Assembly: GCA_947505655.1 (NCBI GenBank)
Contig: CANNMD010000008.1
Location: 1-34,637 of the forward strand
Reading direction: 5' to 3'
Source of the DNA: Acidimicrobiaceae bacterium
Lineage (GTDB): Bacteria > Actinomycetota > Acidimicrobiia > Acidimicrobiales > Ilumatobacteraceae
DNA length: 34,637 nt
Part shown: piece after piece, positions 8,377 to 16,502 of the stretch
Layout: every line of letters begins with the position of its first letter
How positions within the stretch are numbered: the first letter of the stretch is position 1
Made by a program: the position numbers and the translations under genes
The notes under the pieces: generated by a model
The model's database searches: none
What the model saw: only the letters and a program-made list of their open reading frames with translations
Told to the model about the DNA's origin: nothing

Positions 8377-9003
8377 ATGGCGTATCCGAAGAAGCATCTC
8401 AACCCGAATGAAACGGTTGTCCTCGACCTGCAGCCACATTGGTGGTTCTTTGCGGGGTCAGCATCGACACTGACGTTGTGCGTCATCGCCGGTTTGGTAG
8501 TGACGGGTCAGCTCGAGTCCGGCACGGGCCGCAACGTCTTGATAAAAGTCATCACGGCCGCCATCGTGCTCTCGGCGGTGTGGCTGTTGCAGCGCTTCGT
8601 GAAGTGGCGCACTACCAACTTCGTGATCACCAGCGACCGCGTCATCTTCCGCGAGGGCATGATCGCCAAGCGCGGCGTCGAGATCCCACTCGGCCGCGTG
8701 AACAACATCAACTTCAATCAGACAATCTTCGAGCGCATCATCGGCGCGGGCGATCTACTCATCGAGTCAGGTGGCGAAGATGGTCAACAGCGCTTCACCG
8801 ACATCAGTCATCCGCAGGCCGTTCAGAATCTGTTGCATGCTCAGGTCGAGGCCAAAGCGGCCCGCACGATGGGATTCACCCCGCCATCGGCATTGCCGTT
8901 CGACATCGCTGGCCAGTTAGAAAAGCTCGAGGGTTTACTCGACCGCGGTGCACTGTCGCAAGACGAGTTCGATGCGCAGAAGGCGCGTCTACTGCGCGAC
9001 TGA
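8377..9003 (+). CDS. Membrane PH-domain (DUF304/bPH2-like) protein with SHOCT tail
   Basis: 208 residues from the ATG at 8377. Two membrane segments lie near residues 23-43 (WWFFAGSASTLTLCVIAGLVV) and 52-70 (IKVITAAIVLSAVWLLQ). A bacterial PH-like domain follows (about 75-150), typified by TNFVITSDRVIFREGMIAKRG and PLGRVNNINFNQTIFERIIGAGDLLIES. The C-terminus (about 178-208: QLEKLEGLLDRGALSQDEFDAQKARLL) is a SHOCT motif, a short domain often added to membrane or oligomerising proteins. Role unknown; probably membrane-bound with the PH domain in the cytoplasm. Its end overlaps the convergent DUF952 gene by 15 bases. Confidence 0.85.
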   Translation: MAYPKKHLNPNETVVLDLQPHWWFFAGSASTLTLCVIAGLVVTGQLESGTGRNVLIKVITAAIVLSAVWLLQRFVKWRTTNFVITSDRVIFREGMIAKRGVEIPLGRVNNINFNQTIFERIIGAGDLLIESGGEDGQQRFTDISHPQAVQNLLHAQVEAKAARTMGFTPPSALPFDIAGQLEKLEGLLDRGALSQDEFDAQKARLLRD

Positions 9004-9363
9004 TTTGTATCCGACGAACGCGCCGTTCTCGTCGCGAACTATTGCCTGAGTGCCAATCACGGCGACTCGATCGATGGGCCCGTACACATGTGGAAACTGT
9101 GGAGCCAGTGCCTGACCCGTATCGCTAATGTGCGCGGGGGCTTCCCACACGCACCGACTCGTGAGCCGCTCGGTGTCGATATGGGCAACGATGAACGCCC
9201 CGGGCAGCGACGTATAGAACGCGTTGGCCACCAACAGCATCACGCGCGGCTCGTCGGTGCAGTGGATGAATCCTTCGCTGTCGAGTGACGCGTTGCTGAT
9301 TGGTTCGCCATCGGCGAGAGCCAACCACGCGACTGCTGGCATGAGATGAAGCACTACGGCCAT
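8989..9363 (-). CDS. DUF952 family protein
   Basis: 124 residues. Key family features seen: LHLMPAVAWLA near the start, DSEGFIHCTDEP, LLVANAFY, RCVWEAPAHISDTGQALAPQFPHVYGPI. These match DUF952, a small cytosolic family of unknown biochemical role. The ATG at 9363 lies 11 bases after the galK stop and has AAGGAAA as ribosome-binding site, so it is the third gene of the LLM-galK operon. Function not known. Confidence 0.8.
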   Translation of the reverse strand: MAVVLHLMPAVAWLALADGEPISNASLDSEGFIHCTDEPRVMLLVANAFYTSLPGAFIVAHIDTERLTSRCVWEAPAHISDTGQALAPQFPHVYGPIDRVAVIGTQAIVRDENGAFVGYKSVAQ

Positions 9364-9374
9364 GTGTCGTTTCC

Positions 9375-10379
9375 TTATGTTCGGTCGATGGTGGCGCCGT
9401 CTACAGCGCGAACCACCCAACCGGTGGTTGTGGTCCCTGGCGCAGCGAGGGCAACAATGCAGCCGCCGAAACCGCCCCCGGTCATTCGTGCGCCGTATAC
9501 GCCAGGCGTGGCGCACATCTGCCGCACGGCTTCGTTTACGGCTGGGGTGCTGGTTTCGTAGTTGTCGCGGAGGCTGTGATGGCTTTCGATCATGAGCCGC
9601 CCTGCGGTTGCGAGGTCGTTCGTGCGGAGCGCGATTGCGAAGTCGCGAACGCGTTGGTTCTCGCTGACAACGTGGCGAGCGCGGCGCTGAACAAGTGGAT
9701 CGTCGATGGTGCCGACGTCGGCGAGAGTCGCGAGCCGCAGCGGACCGATGAGTCGTTCGGCGTGTTCGCACTCGGCCACGCGTTGGGCGTACTCGCTGCC
9801 TGCCAGTGTGCGGTGGGCGACGAATTGCACGATGACGTCGGCATTGTGCGGCACTGGCACGGCCTCAATTGCGAGGGTGTGGCAATCGATGAGCAACGCG
9901 TGATTGGCGACCCCGGCTGCAATGCAGAGTTGATCCATGATCCCGCACGGCACACCGCTGGCGCGGTGCTCGGCGCGCCGAGCCAACTGAGCGAGGTCGG
10001 CGGCGCTGCCATCGAACCCAAGCGCGAGAGCCGCAGCGACTTCGAGCGCTGCGCTGCTGGACAATCCCGCGCCGACCGGAATGGTGGTGGTGACGTGGCC
10101 GTCGATCGGCATTGCGGCGGTCCCAAGTTCGGCTGCGACACCCGCCACATAGCGACCCCAACGCGGCTCAACAACGGCCGGGTTATGAATGGGCAGAGTG
10201 ATGCTGACTGGGTCTGGTTCGTTGGCCGAGGTGAGTGTGATGGCGCCGTCGCTTTGCGAGCCTTCGATAACCGTCCAGCGATCGATGGTCATCGGCAGCA
10301 CCAGGCCGCCGGTGTAGTCGGTGTGGTCGCCGATGAGGTTCACGCGCCCCGGGGCGCGAGCAACGAAGTGGTTGGTCAT
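9375..10379 (-). CDS. galK: Galactokinase-like GHMP kinase
   Basis: 334 residues, a little short for galactokinase (commonly 350-400). The N-terminal signature ARAPGRVNLIGDHTDYTGG has Asp in place of the usual Glu. The GHMP phosphate-binding loop is VGAGLSSSAALEVA, GIMDQ is the substrate-base region, and MTGGGFGGC is the third motif. It would phosphorylate galactose at C1 with ATP (Leloir pathway). No galT or galE lies nearby, so another sugar is possible. Its ATG overlaps the stop of the LLM oxidoreductase as ATGA, implying translational coupling. Confidence 0.82.
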   Translation of the reverse strand: MTNHFVARAPGRVNLIGDHTDYTGGLVLPMTIDRWTVIEGSQSDGAITLTSANEPDPVSITLPIHNPAVVEPRWGRYVAGVAAELGTAAMPIDGHVTTTIPVGAGLSSSAALEVAAALALGFDGSAADLAQLARRAEHRASGVPCGIMDQLCIAAGVANHALLIDCHTLAIEAVPVPHNADVIVQFVAHRTLAGSEYAQRVAECEHAERLIGPLRLATLADVGTIDDPLVQRRARHVVSENQRVRDFAIALRTNDLATAGRLMIESHHSLRDNYETSTPAVNEAVRQMCATPGVYGARMTGGGFGGCIVALAAPGTTTTGWVVRAVDGATIDRT

Positions 10380-11275
10380 GCCAACTTGAGGGCGATGCTC
10401 AGACGCTCGAGAGCATCGAGATCGAACGGTGCGCGCAGCGCGATGTTTACCTGATTGGCGCCAGCTTCGATGTACTGACCGATGCGGTCGAGCACCTGTT
10501 CGTCGGTGCCTGTAAGGCAACCGTTGCGCACGGCATTGGCGAGGTGGCCGAACTGTGCGTTCAGACTTTCTTCGGTCCACGCGAGCCCCACGTTGATGGC
10601 ACAGCTGATGTCATCGGGGTTGCGGCCAACAGCGGCGCAATGCTCGTGCAGCACGCCCCGCTTGCGAGCAAATTCTTCGGGCGAGACGAACGGCACGTTC
10701 CAACCGTCGGCGTATTTCGCAGTGATCTTGAGCGTGCGCTTTTCGCCGCCGCCGCCCACCCAAATGGGCATCTTGGCTTGCACGGGCCGTGGCTCGTTGC
10801 GCGCATCGCGCGTGGTGAAGTACTTACCTTCAAAGTTCGACGCCTCGGTGTGCAGCATGCCGCGCAACACTTGGATGCCTTCTTCGAGTTGGTCCATGCG
10901 CACTTTCACTTCGGGGAACTCGATGCCGTATGCGTTGTATTCGACCTGAGCCCAACCGGCACCGATGCCCATCTCGGCGCGACCGTTGCTGAGGTGGTCG
11001 ATGGTGGTGATTGCTTTGGCCAGAATCGCGGGGTGGCGATAGCCGATGGAGTACACCAACGAACCGATGCGCACCCGCGAGGTCTCGCACGCCAACGCTG
11101 CATGCATAGCAACTGATTCGAGACACTCGGCATCGTCGGGCTTGCCGGTGGCGCCATAGAAGTGATCCCAGATCGAGATCCACCCGTATCCGAGCGATTC
11201 AATGCGCCGCCACGAAGCACGCAGATCGTCGCTGCTGATGTTTTGTAGGCCTGTGTGCACCCCGAAAATCGTCAT
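10376..11275 (-). CDS. LLM-class (probably F420-dependent) oxidoreductase
   Basis: 299 residues. The luciferase-like (beta/alpha)8 fold is seen from RIESLGYGWISIWDHF, RVRIGSLVYSIGYRHPAILAKAITTIDHLSNGRAEMGIGAGW, PIWVGGGGEKRTLKITAKYADGWNVP and the final GANQVNIAL. In actinobacteria this subgroup mostly uses coenzyme F420 rather than FMN; that is inference from family and lineage. Substrate unknown. It is the first gene of an operon with galK (4-base overlap) and DUF952. The ATG at 11275 has no ribosome-binding site but sits 6 bases after a TACGGT box. Confidence 0.85.
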   Translation of the reverse strand: MTIFGVHTGLQNISSDDLRASWRRIESLGYGWISIWDHFYGATGKPDDAECLESVAMHAALACETSRVRIGSLVYSIGYRHPAILAKAITTIDHLSNGRAEMGIGAGWAQVEYNAYGIEFPEVKVRMDQLEEGIQVLRGMLHTEASNFEGKYFTTRDARNEPRPVQAKMPIWVGGGGEKRTLKITAKYADGWNVPFVSPEEFARKRGVLHEHCAAVGRNPDDISCAINVGLAWTEESLNAQFGHLANAVRNGCLTGTDEQVLDRIGQYIEAGANQVNIALRAPFDLDALERLSIALKLA

Positions 11276-11287
11276 GGCGCAACCGTA
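11276..11287 (-). promoter_or_regulatory. Leaderless -10 box for LLM-galK-DUF952 operon
   Basis: On the minus strand TACGGT, 6 bases, then ATG at 11275. No clear -35 at 16-19 bases. The 62-base divergent region to the alpha/beta hydrolase would hold both promoters. Confidence 0.45.
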
Positions 11288-11301
11288 GTCGGTCGTCCGT
11301 G

Positions 11302-11337
11302 TTGACCGATGAGCCGCTCGCACACGAGACTCGCTGC
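11302..11337 (+). promoter_or_regulatory. Possible leaderless promoter for alpha/beta hydrolase
   Basis: TTGACC at 11302-11307, an 18-base spacer, GAGACT at 11326-11331, 6 bases, then the ATG at 11338. The -10 lacks the first T of TANNNT, but the -35 and both spacings fit. Confidence 0.4.
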
Positions 11338-12237
11338 ATGCCAAAAGTCGTTGTCAACAACATCGCTTCTACCAACGAGCCTGTCGAACTCGAATACGAG
11401 ATCATCGGGTCGTCAAAAGATCCGGCGATGTTGCTCATCATGGGCTTCGGCGCACAACTCACGCTGTGGCCCGATGGCTTTTGCGAGATGCTTGCCAATC
11501 GTGGCTATTGCGTGATTCGTTTCGACAATCGCGACTGTGGCCTCAGCACCAAACTCGACGGCGTCGAGATCGACATGGCCGGTGTGATGATGGCAGCGCT
11601 CGGCGGCCAGCCCGATCTGTTGCCACCAGTGCCGTACACGTTGTCTGACATGGCCGCCGATGCTGTTGGTCTGCTGAGCGCACTCGGATTCTCCGGGGCG
11701 CACATCGTTGGTGCATCGATGGGTGGCATGATCGCGCAGACCGTGGCTATCGAATACCCGCAGCACACGCACTCGCTCACCTCGATCATGTCGAACACGG
11801 GCGAGTCCGATGTCGGCATGCCGCTGCCCGAGGCAGGCGCAGTGCTGCTGGCCGAACCGCCCAGCGATCGTCAGGGGTACATCGATGCATCGGTGGCCTC
11901 AATGATCTGGCAGTCGAAGCGCTATGCAGACGCCCACGAAGTTCGTGCTCAGGCCGCGCGTTCGTACGATCGCAGTTTCTATCCCGAAGGCAGCGCCCGA
12001 CACTTAGGGGCAATCGCCGCCAGCGGATCACGCGCCGAGTTGCTGCCGCACCTCACCATGCCCACGTTGGTGGTGCACGGCCGCGACGACACGTTGCTGC
12101 CTCCCGAAGGTGGTGTGCGCACCGCTGAGCTGATCCCCGGCGCCAACCTGTTCTTGGTGGCCGACATGGGCCACGACTTCCCTACACCGTTGTGGCCGGT
12201 GATCGCCGATGCGATTGTCGCCAACGCCAATCGCTAA
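11338..12237 (+). CDS. Alpha/beta-fold hydrolase
   Basis: 299 residues from the ATG at 11338. Core features: strand MLLIMGFGAQLTLW (oxyanion region), FDNRDCGLS, the nucleophile elbow GASMGGM with the catalytic Ser, the acid in VVHGRDDTLLP, and the His in DMGHDFP. This pattern is typical of actinobacterial epoxide-hydrolase/haloperoxidase-like esterases. No signal peptide, so cytosolic. Substrate cannot be told. An in-frame GTG at 11299 would add 13 residues but lies upstream of the proposed -35, so the ATG is preferred. Confidence 0.85.
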   Translation: MPKVVVNNIASTNEPVELEYEIIGSSKDPAMLLIMGFGAQLTLWPDGFCEMLANRGYCVIRFDNRDCGLSTKLDGVEIDMAGVMMAALGGQPDLLPPVPYTLSDMAADAVGLLSALGFSGAHIVGASMGGMIAQTVAIEYPQHTHSLTSIMSNTGESDVGMPLPEAGAVLLAEPPSDRQGYIDASVASMIWQSKRYADAHEVRAQAARSYDRSFYPEGSARHLGAIAASGSRAELLPHLTMPTLVVHGRDDTLLPPEGGVRTAELIPGANLFLVADMGHDFPTPLWPVIADAIVANANR

Positions 12238-12277
12238 CTATTCCCTTCTTCGCGTCCATTTCACAGGAGTCATCAAC

Positions 12278-13423
12278 ATGTCAGGTCCATTGAGCGGCTA
12301 TCGCATCATCGAAATCGCGGGTATTGGCCCAGGTCCATTCGCGGCGATGATGCTCAGCGATATGGGTGCCGAAGTCATTCGCGTCGAGCGCGCCCAGGCT
12401 GTGCGTCCAGAGGCTGGGCCAAACCGCGATGTCATGCAACGCAACCGCCGCAACATCGCCATCGACCTCAAGAACCCCGAAGGTGTCGAGACGCTCATGC
12501 GTCTCATCGAGAGCGCCGATGCGCTCATCGAAGGTTTCCGCCCAGGCGTCATGGAGCGTCTTGGTATCGGCCCCGATGCCTGTCTCGCCCGCAACCCCAA
12601 GCTGGTGTTCGGCCGCATGACCGGTTGGGGTCAAGAAGGTCCCTACGCATTGGCCGCTGGTCACGACATCAACTACATCTCGCTCGCCGGAGCATTGGCC
12701 CATTTCAGTCGCGCAGGCGAAGCGCCAGTGCCTCCACTCAACATGGTTGGCGACTTTGGTGGCGGCGGTATGTTCCTCGCGTATGGCGTGGTGTGCGCGT
12801 TGCTCGAAGCTCAGCGCAGCGGCGCTGGCCAAGTTGTCGATACCGCAATGGTCGACGGTGCCGCAGTGTTGATGAGCATGTTCTGGGGCTTTAAGAACAT
12901 GGGTGCATTCAACGAAAATGCGCCCGGCACCAACTTGCTCGATACAGGCGCTCACTTCTACGACGTCTACAAGTGCAGCGACGATAAGTACATCTCGATC
13001 GGCTCTATCGAGACGCAGTTCTACGCCGAACTGTTGGCCCTCACCGGACTGTCCGACGATCCCGAATTCGCGCAGCAGCACAACACCGCCAATTGGCCGC
13101 ACCTGAAGGGTCGCTTGACCGAGTTGTTCGCCACCAAATCACGCGACGAATGGTGCGCGCTGATGGAGCACACCGACGTGTGCTTCGCTCCGGTGCTCAC
13201 GATGAGCGAAGCTGCGAAGCATCCTCACAACGTCGAGCGCGGTACTTTCATCGAATACGACGGCGTCATGCAGGCGGCACCGGCTCCTCGCTTCAGCCGC
13301 ACCAAGGCCGAGGTGTCAATGCCTCCAGCGCGCGCTGGCGAGCACACCCGCGAGGTGCTTGCTGATTGGGGTATTGGCGCCGCCGACATCGACACGTTGT
13401 TTGCGTCTGGCGCGATCAAGTAA
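12278..13423 (+). CDS. Family III CoA transferase / alpha-methylacyl-CoA racemase-like
   Basis: 381 residues. AGGAG at 12265-12269, 8 bases before the ATG at 12278, fixes the start. Motifs: GIGPGPFAAMMLSDMGAEVIRVE, NRRNIAIDLKNPEG, IEGFRPGVMERLG, GRMTGWGQEGPYA and GHDINYISLAGAL, whose His-Asp match the catalytic region of alpha-methylacyl-CoA racemase, followed by VDGAAVLMS. It most resembles racemases that invert 2-methyl-acyl-CoA esters in branched-chain lipid or sterol side-chain breakdown; a CoA transferase is the alternative. Its stop overlaps the next ATG by one base (TAATG). Confidence 0.86.
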   Translation: MSGPLSGYRIIEIAGIGPGPFAAMMLSDMGAEVIRVERAQAVRPEAGPNRDVMQRNRRNIAIDLKNPEGVETLMRLIESADALIEGFRPGVMERLGIGPDACLARNPKLVFGRMTGWGQEGPYALAAGHDINYISLAGALAHFSRAGEAPVPPLNMVGDFGGGGMFLAYGVVCALLEAQRSGAGQVVDTAMVDGAAVLMSMFWGFKNMGAFNENAPGTNLLDTGAHFYDVYKCSDDKYISIGSIETQFYAELLALTGLSDDPEFAQQHNTANWPHLKGRLTELFATKSRDEWCALMEHTDVCFAPVLTMSEAAKHPHNVERGTFIEYDGVMQAAPAPRFSRTKAEVSMPPARAGEHTREVLADWGIGAADIDTLFASGAIK

Positions 13424-14229
13424 TGGGAACTCTCGTCTGCTTTCACGCGCACCCCGACGACGAAACCATCTCCACCGGCGGCAGCATTGCCAGAGCCGTG
13501 GCCGAGGGTCATCGTGTCGTGCTTGTGGTGGCTACCAACGGCGATTTCGGCGAAGTGCCCGACGATCTCGCTCCGGGCGAGACACTGGTGCATCGGCGTC
13601 AGAATGAAGCGGCCAAGTCGGCCGAGGCACTTGGCGTGCACCGCCTCGAGTGGCTTGGTTACAAAGACAGCGGCATGACCGGGTGGGAGCAGAACACCGA
13701 CCCTGAGTCATTTCTGCTCGCCGATCTCGAAGAAGCTTCCGAGCGGTTGGCCACCATTCTGCGCGAAGAGTCAGCCGACGTGATGACCACCTACGACTGG
13801 CACGGAAACTACGGCCACCCCGATCACATCAAGGTGCATCAGGTTGGTCATCGTGCCGCCGAACTCGCCGGCACGCCTGCCGTGTTCGAAGCAACGATGA
13901 ACCGCGATCACATCGTGCGCGTGATGAGCATGGCCAGCGAGCTGGGCGCCGCAAACGGCGACGACAACGACGACGATTTCGACCCCTCTGGTCCCGCCGA
14001 CGATGGCAATCCGTTTGGCATGTCCGAGCACGAACTCACTCACGCTGTTGATGTCACCGCGTTCATCGCTCAAAAGCGGGCGAGCATGCGCTGTCACGCC
14101 AGCCAGATCACCGACACCAGCTTCTTTTTGCAGCTGCCCGACGAAGCCTTTGCGGTTGCGTTCGGCACTGAGTGGTACATCCGCAAGGGCGCCCCAGTCG
14201 GTGTGCGTCCGGGCTGGCTGTTCGAGTAG
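13423..14229 (+). CDS. LmbE/PIG-L family zinc deacetylase (MshB/Mca-related)
   Basis: 268 residues. The zinc and catalytic motif HAHPDDE lies at residues 8-14, with the third ligand region at YGHPDH. ATNGDFGE and WLGYKDSGM are usual PIG-L fold features. The family removes acetyl groups from N-acetylglucosaminyl compounds; actinobacterial members include MshB (mycothiol synthesis) and Mca (mycothiol conjugate cleavage). Which applies here cannot be decided by eye. An Asp-rich insert (about residues 186-204) lies before the C-terminal part. It overlaps the CoA-transferase stop by one base and is followed after 3 bases by the phosphatase gene. Confidence 0.85.
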   Translation: MGTLVCFHAHPDDETISTGGSIARAVAEGHRVVLVVATNGDFGEVPDDLAPGETLVHRRQNEAAKSAEALGVHRLEWLGYKDSGMTGWEQNTDPESFLLADLEEASERLATILREESADVMTTYDWHGNYGHPDHIKVHQVGHRAAELAGTPAVFEATMNRDHIVRVMSMASELGAANGDDNDDDFDPSGPADDGNPFGMSEHELTHAVDVTAFIAQKRASMRCHASQITDTSFFLQLPDEAFAVAFGTEWYIRKGAPVGVRPGWLFE

Positions 14230-14232
14230 CCG

Positions 14233-14784
14233 ATGCCGCGTCTCTACCTCGTACGACACGGCCGCGCTGCAGCGGGCTGGAACGTAGACCCCGATCCGGG
14301 GCTCGACGATCTTGGCGCGCAACAAGCCAATGCAATGGCCGATGTGTTGGCTCCGCTGGGGCCCATGGCGTTGGTGTCGAGCCCGCTGCTGCGGTGCCAG
14401 CAAACCGCTGGCGCGCTTGCCCAGCGTTGGTCAACAACAGCTGTCATCGAACCCGCAGTTGCCGAAATTCCATCGCCTCACGGTGTTCCCATGACCGAGC
14501 GCGTCGAGTGGCTTCGCATCACAATGAGCGGCACGTGGAGTGTGCTTGAGCCGCGCTACACAGCGTTTCGCGACGGTGTGGTTGCATGCCTCGCGGCGAC
14601 GACAACCGACACCGTGGTGTCGAGTCATTTCATCGCCATCAATGCCGCCATCGGTGCGGCGTGTCATGACGATCGCGTGGTTATCCGCAGCCTCGACAAC
14701 TGTTCGATCACCATCGTCGATGTCGTCGATGGCCAACTGCACTTGGTCGAGGGCGGCCACGAAGCCGACACACTGATTCGCTAA
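14233..14784 (+). CDS. Histidine phosphatase family protein
   Basis: 183 residues. The N-terminal LVRHGRA (Arg8, His9, Gly10) is the catalytic phosphohistidine motif; SSPLLRCQQTA is the second conserved Arg region, and VVSSHFIAINA carries the second His. Members act as phosphoglycerate mutases or small-molecule or protein phosphatases. The short form without an insert resembles SixA/CobC-like phosphatases. Substrate unknown. It follows the LmbE gene after 3 bases, so it is probably cotranscribed. Confidence 0.85.
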   Translation: MPRLYLVRHGRAAAGWNVDPDPGLDDLGAQQANAMADVLAPLGPMALVSSPLLRCQQTAGALAQRWSTTAVIEPAVAEIPSPHGVPMTERVEWLRITMSGTWSVLEPRYTAFRDGVVACLAATTTDTVVSSHFIAINAAIGAACHDDRVVIRSLDNCSITIVDVVDGQLHLVEGGHEADTLIR

Positions 14785-14832
14785 GTGCGGTGGTGGCGCG
14801 AGTTTGGTCGCTCGAACGGGCAAACTCTGCAC

Positions 14833-15555
14833 ATGAGAAATCGTCATCGCCCAGTGTTTCTGGCCGCGTGCATATCGACATCGATGATGTTGGTGGCGTG
14901 CGGAAGTTCTTCAAGCGACTCGCCCAGCTCGTCGCTTGGCGAATCCACTACCGACGTGTCCACAGTGATCGATGCATCAAGCACGACCTCGGTGGTCGAG
15001 ACAACCACCACCGTTGTCGACGCGTCGAGCACAACCTTTGCTGTGGCCACCACGGTGCCCGTCGGCGCCTCGATCACGCTTCGCGCCGACGGCGTTGGCG
15101 ACGCACTGTTCGGGGCCGAACCTGAAGGCGTGATTGCATACCTTCGAGGTCTTCTCGGGCCACCAAGCACCGACTCTGGTTGGGTGTCAGCGGTGCAACG
15201 CACGTGCCCGGGCACCGAGGTGCGCAATGTCACCTGGGGCGATCTGGCGCTGCTGTTCGGTGACCAGAGCAACGTTTCTACGTTGCGTCGTCACTTCTTT
15301 GCCTGGTCGTATGGTCCTCCTGCTGGCGAGGTCATCGCGCCGTTCGGCTTGGTCACCGGGGCTCCTGCGCTCATCGGCATTGGCTCCACGGTTTCGCAAT
15401 TACGCGCTGCGTATCCGTCCGCGGTGATCTTTGCTGGCGACGAACTCGTGGGGCCGTGGGCAATGATCTCTGCAGATCTCGTGGCCTACCTCACCAACAC
15501 CGGCCCGGCTGGCGTGGTCACCAGTTTCGTGGGCGGCACCGGCTGCGGTGAGTAA
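14833..15555 (+). CDS. Putative lipoprotein of unknown function
   Basis: 240 residues. A short basic start (MRNRHRP), a hydrophobic stretch and the lipobox LVAC with Cys23 make a clear lipoprotein signal peptide, so it should be anchored on the outer face of the membrane. Residues 24-80 are a Ser/Thr-rich, low-complexity linker. The folded part (about 80-240) starts TLRADGVGDALFGAEPEGVIAYL and ends GGTGC; I do not recognise it, though the opening phrase recurs in actinobacterial secreted proteins. The two Cys (CPG, GTGC) could form a disulfide. An imperfect CAAACT box lies 6 bases before the ATG. Confidence 0.75.
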   Translation: MRNRHRPVFLAACISTSMMLVACGSSSSDSPSSSLGESTTDVSTVIDASSTTSVVETTTTVVDASSTTFAVATTVPVGASITLRADGVGDALFGAEPEGVIAYLRGLLGPPSTDSGWVSAVQRTCPGTEVRNVTWGDLALLFGDQSNVSTLRRHFFAWSYGPPAGEVIAPFGLVTGAPALIGIGSTVSQLRAAYPSAVIFAGDELVGPWAMISADLVAYLTNTGPAGVVTSFVGGTGCGE

Positions 15556-15577
15556 CGCCACCGACACCGCCTCGCGG

Positions 15578-15607
15578 TTGACACGGTGACTAGGCTGACC
15601 ACACTGT
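15578..15607 (+). promoter_or_regulatory. Possible sigma-A promoter for ferritin-like gene
   Basis: A perfect TTGACA at 15578-15583 with, 18 bases later, a weak -10 CACTGT (15602-15607). A better-looking TAGGCT (15591-15596) is only 7 bases from the TTGACA and cannot pair with it as a -10. Assignment is uncertain. Confidence 0.3.
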
Positions 15608-15626
15608 TCACATCGGAGGTACTGCC

Positions 15627-16469
15627 ATGAAACGAATGCTGCCTGTTACCGAATTGGCACGTGACTCACGCTTCCAGCGCGTGTCGCTCGAAACCACTGT
15701 TTTCGATCCCCGCAACCTCAGCCCATCGGCTCAGATCAACGGAATCGCCCCCACCTACGTGAACGCCAGCGACAACGCGCGTGGCCTCATGCACGGCATT
15801 TTTGTTGGCGAGATTCAAGCGCTCGAGGGTGCCGGTCGCACATGCTTCGATTTCGAGACAGGCACCGGTCGCGAGCAGGCGCCGTTTGCGATGAAACTCG
15901 ACATGGCCCGCCAGTGTTGGGACGAAGCCCGCCACGTAGAGATCAGCTGCAAGCTCAGCGAGCACATGGGCAGCGAGATCGGCGAGTTCGGCGAGGGCAC
16001 TGTGCTCTACGAAGCCGCATGTAACGCCGACCCGGTGTTGCGCCTTACCGGCGTGAACCGTGCGCTCGAAGGTTTGGCCATCGACGTGTTCACCACCATG
16101 AAGAACTTCGGCACCACGCTCGACGATCCGGTGATGCAGTTCTGCGAAGACTGGATGCTCGCCGACGAAGTCACCCACGTGAAGATGGGCAGCGATTGGC
16201 TGCGCAAACTCACCGCCGACGATCCACAGCGCCTCAAGGACGCCCTCGAGTTCCAGCGCGCTGTCGACAAGCTGTTCAGCTTCGGTGGTTTCCGTGGCGA
16301 GAGCGACGAGCACCCGGTGCACCTCGCCCGCAACTTCCGTCGTCTCGCAGGTTTCGACGACGCCGAAATCGCCGACCTCGTTGAGATCGCGGCGCAGGCC
16401 TACACCGAGGCACAAGAACAACAACAGCTTCGAGCCACCGCAGCGGCCGCCAGTGCCGCTGCGCGCTGA
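15627..16469 (+). CDS. Ferritin-like di-iron protein (DUF455-like)
   Basis: 280 residues; GGAGG at 15615-15619 lies 7 bases before the ATG at 15627. Four-helix di-iron carboxylate pattern: GEIQALEGAG on helix 1, CWDEARHVE (E-x-x-H) on helix 2, NRALEGLAID on helix 3 and LADEVTHVKMGSDWL (E-x-x-H) on helix 4. The spacing and the DEARH...DEVTHV pair fit the DUF455 ferritin-like family. A di-iron oxidase, hydroxylase or iron/peroxide detoxifier is likely; the reaction is unknown. The C-terminus is an Ala-rich tail. Confidence 0.7.
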   Translation: MKRMLPVTELARDSRFQRVSLETTVFDPRNLSPSAQINGIAPTYVNASDNARGLMHGIFVGEIQALEGAGRTCFDFETGTGREQAPFAMKLDMARQCWDEARHVEISCKLSEHMGSEIGEFGEGTVLYEAACNADPVLRLTGVNRALEGLAIDVFTTMKNFGTTLDDPVMQFCEDWMLADEVTHVKMGSDWLRKLTADDPQRLKDALEFQRAVDKLFSFGGFRGESDEHPVHLARNFRRLAGFDDAEIADLVEIAAQAYTEAQEQQQLRATAAAASAAAR

Positions 16470-16502
16470 TCGTCTTACTGGGCGGCGATTGTTCTGATTG
16501 GC

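Noticed and set aside
9364-9771. N-terminal extension of the DUF952 frame to 9771
   Set aside because: The extension is an Arg-rich shadow of galK; the ATG at 9363 has a ribosome-binding site and fits the family length.
15578-15596. TTGACA-7-TAGGCT as a promoter; likewise TTGACG-6-TAGACC before rpmB (19193-19176, minus) and TTGACG-8-TATCTG before whiB
   Set aside because: Each pair looks like -35 and -10, but 6-8 bases is far below the 16-19 needed by sigma-A. Three cases in 35 kb could be chance, so I do not claim a new promoter class.
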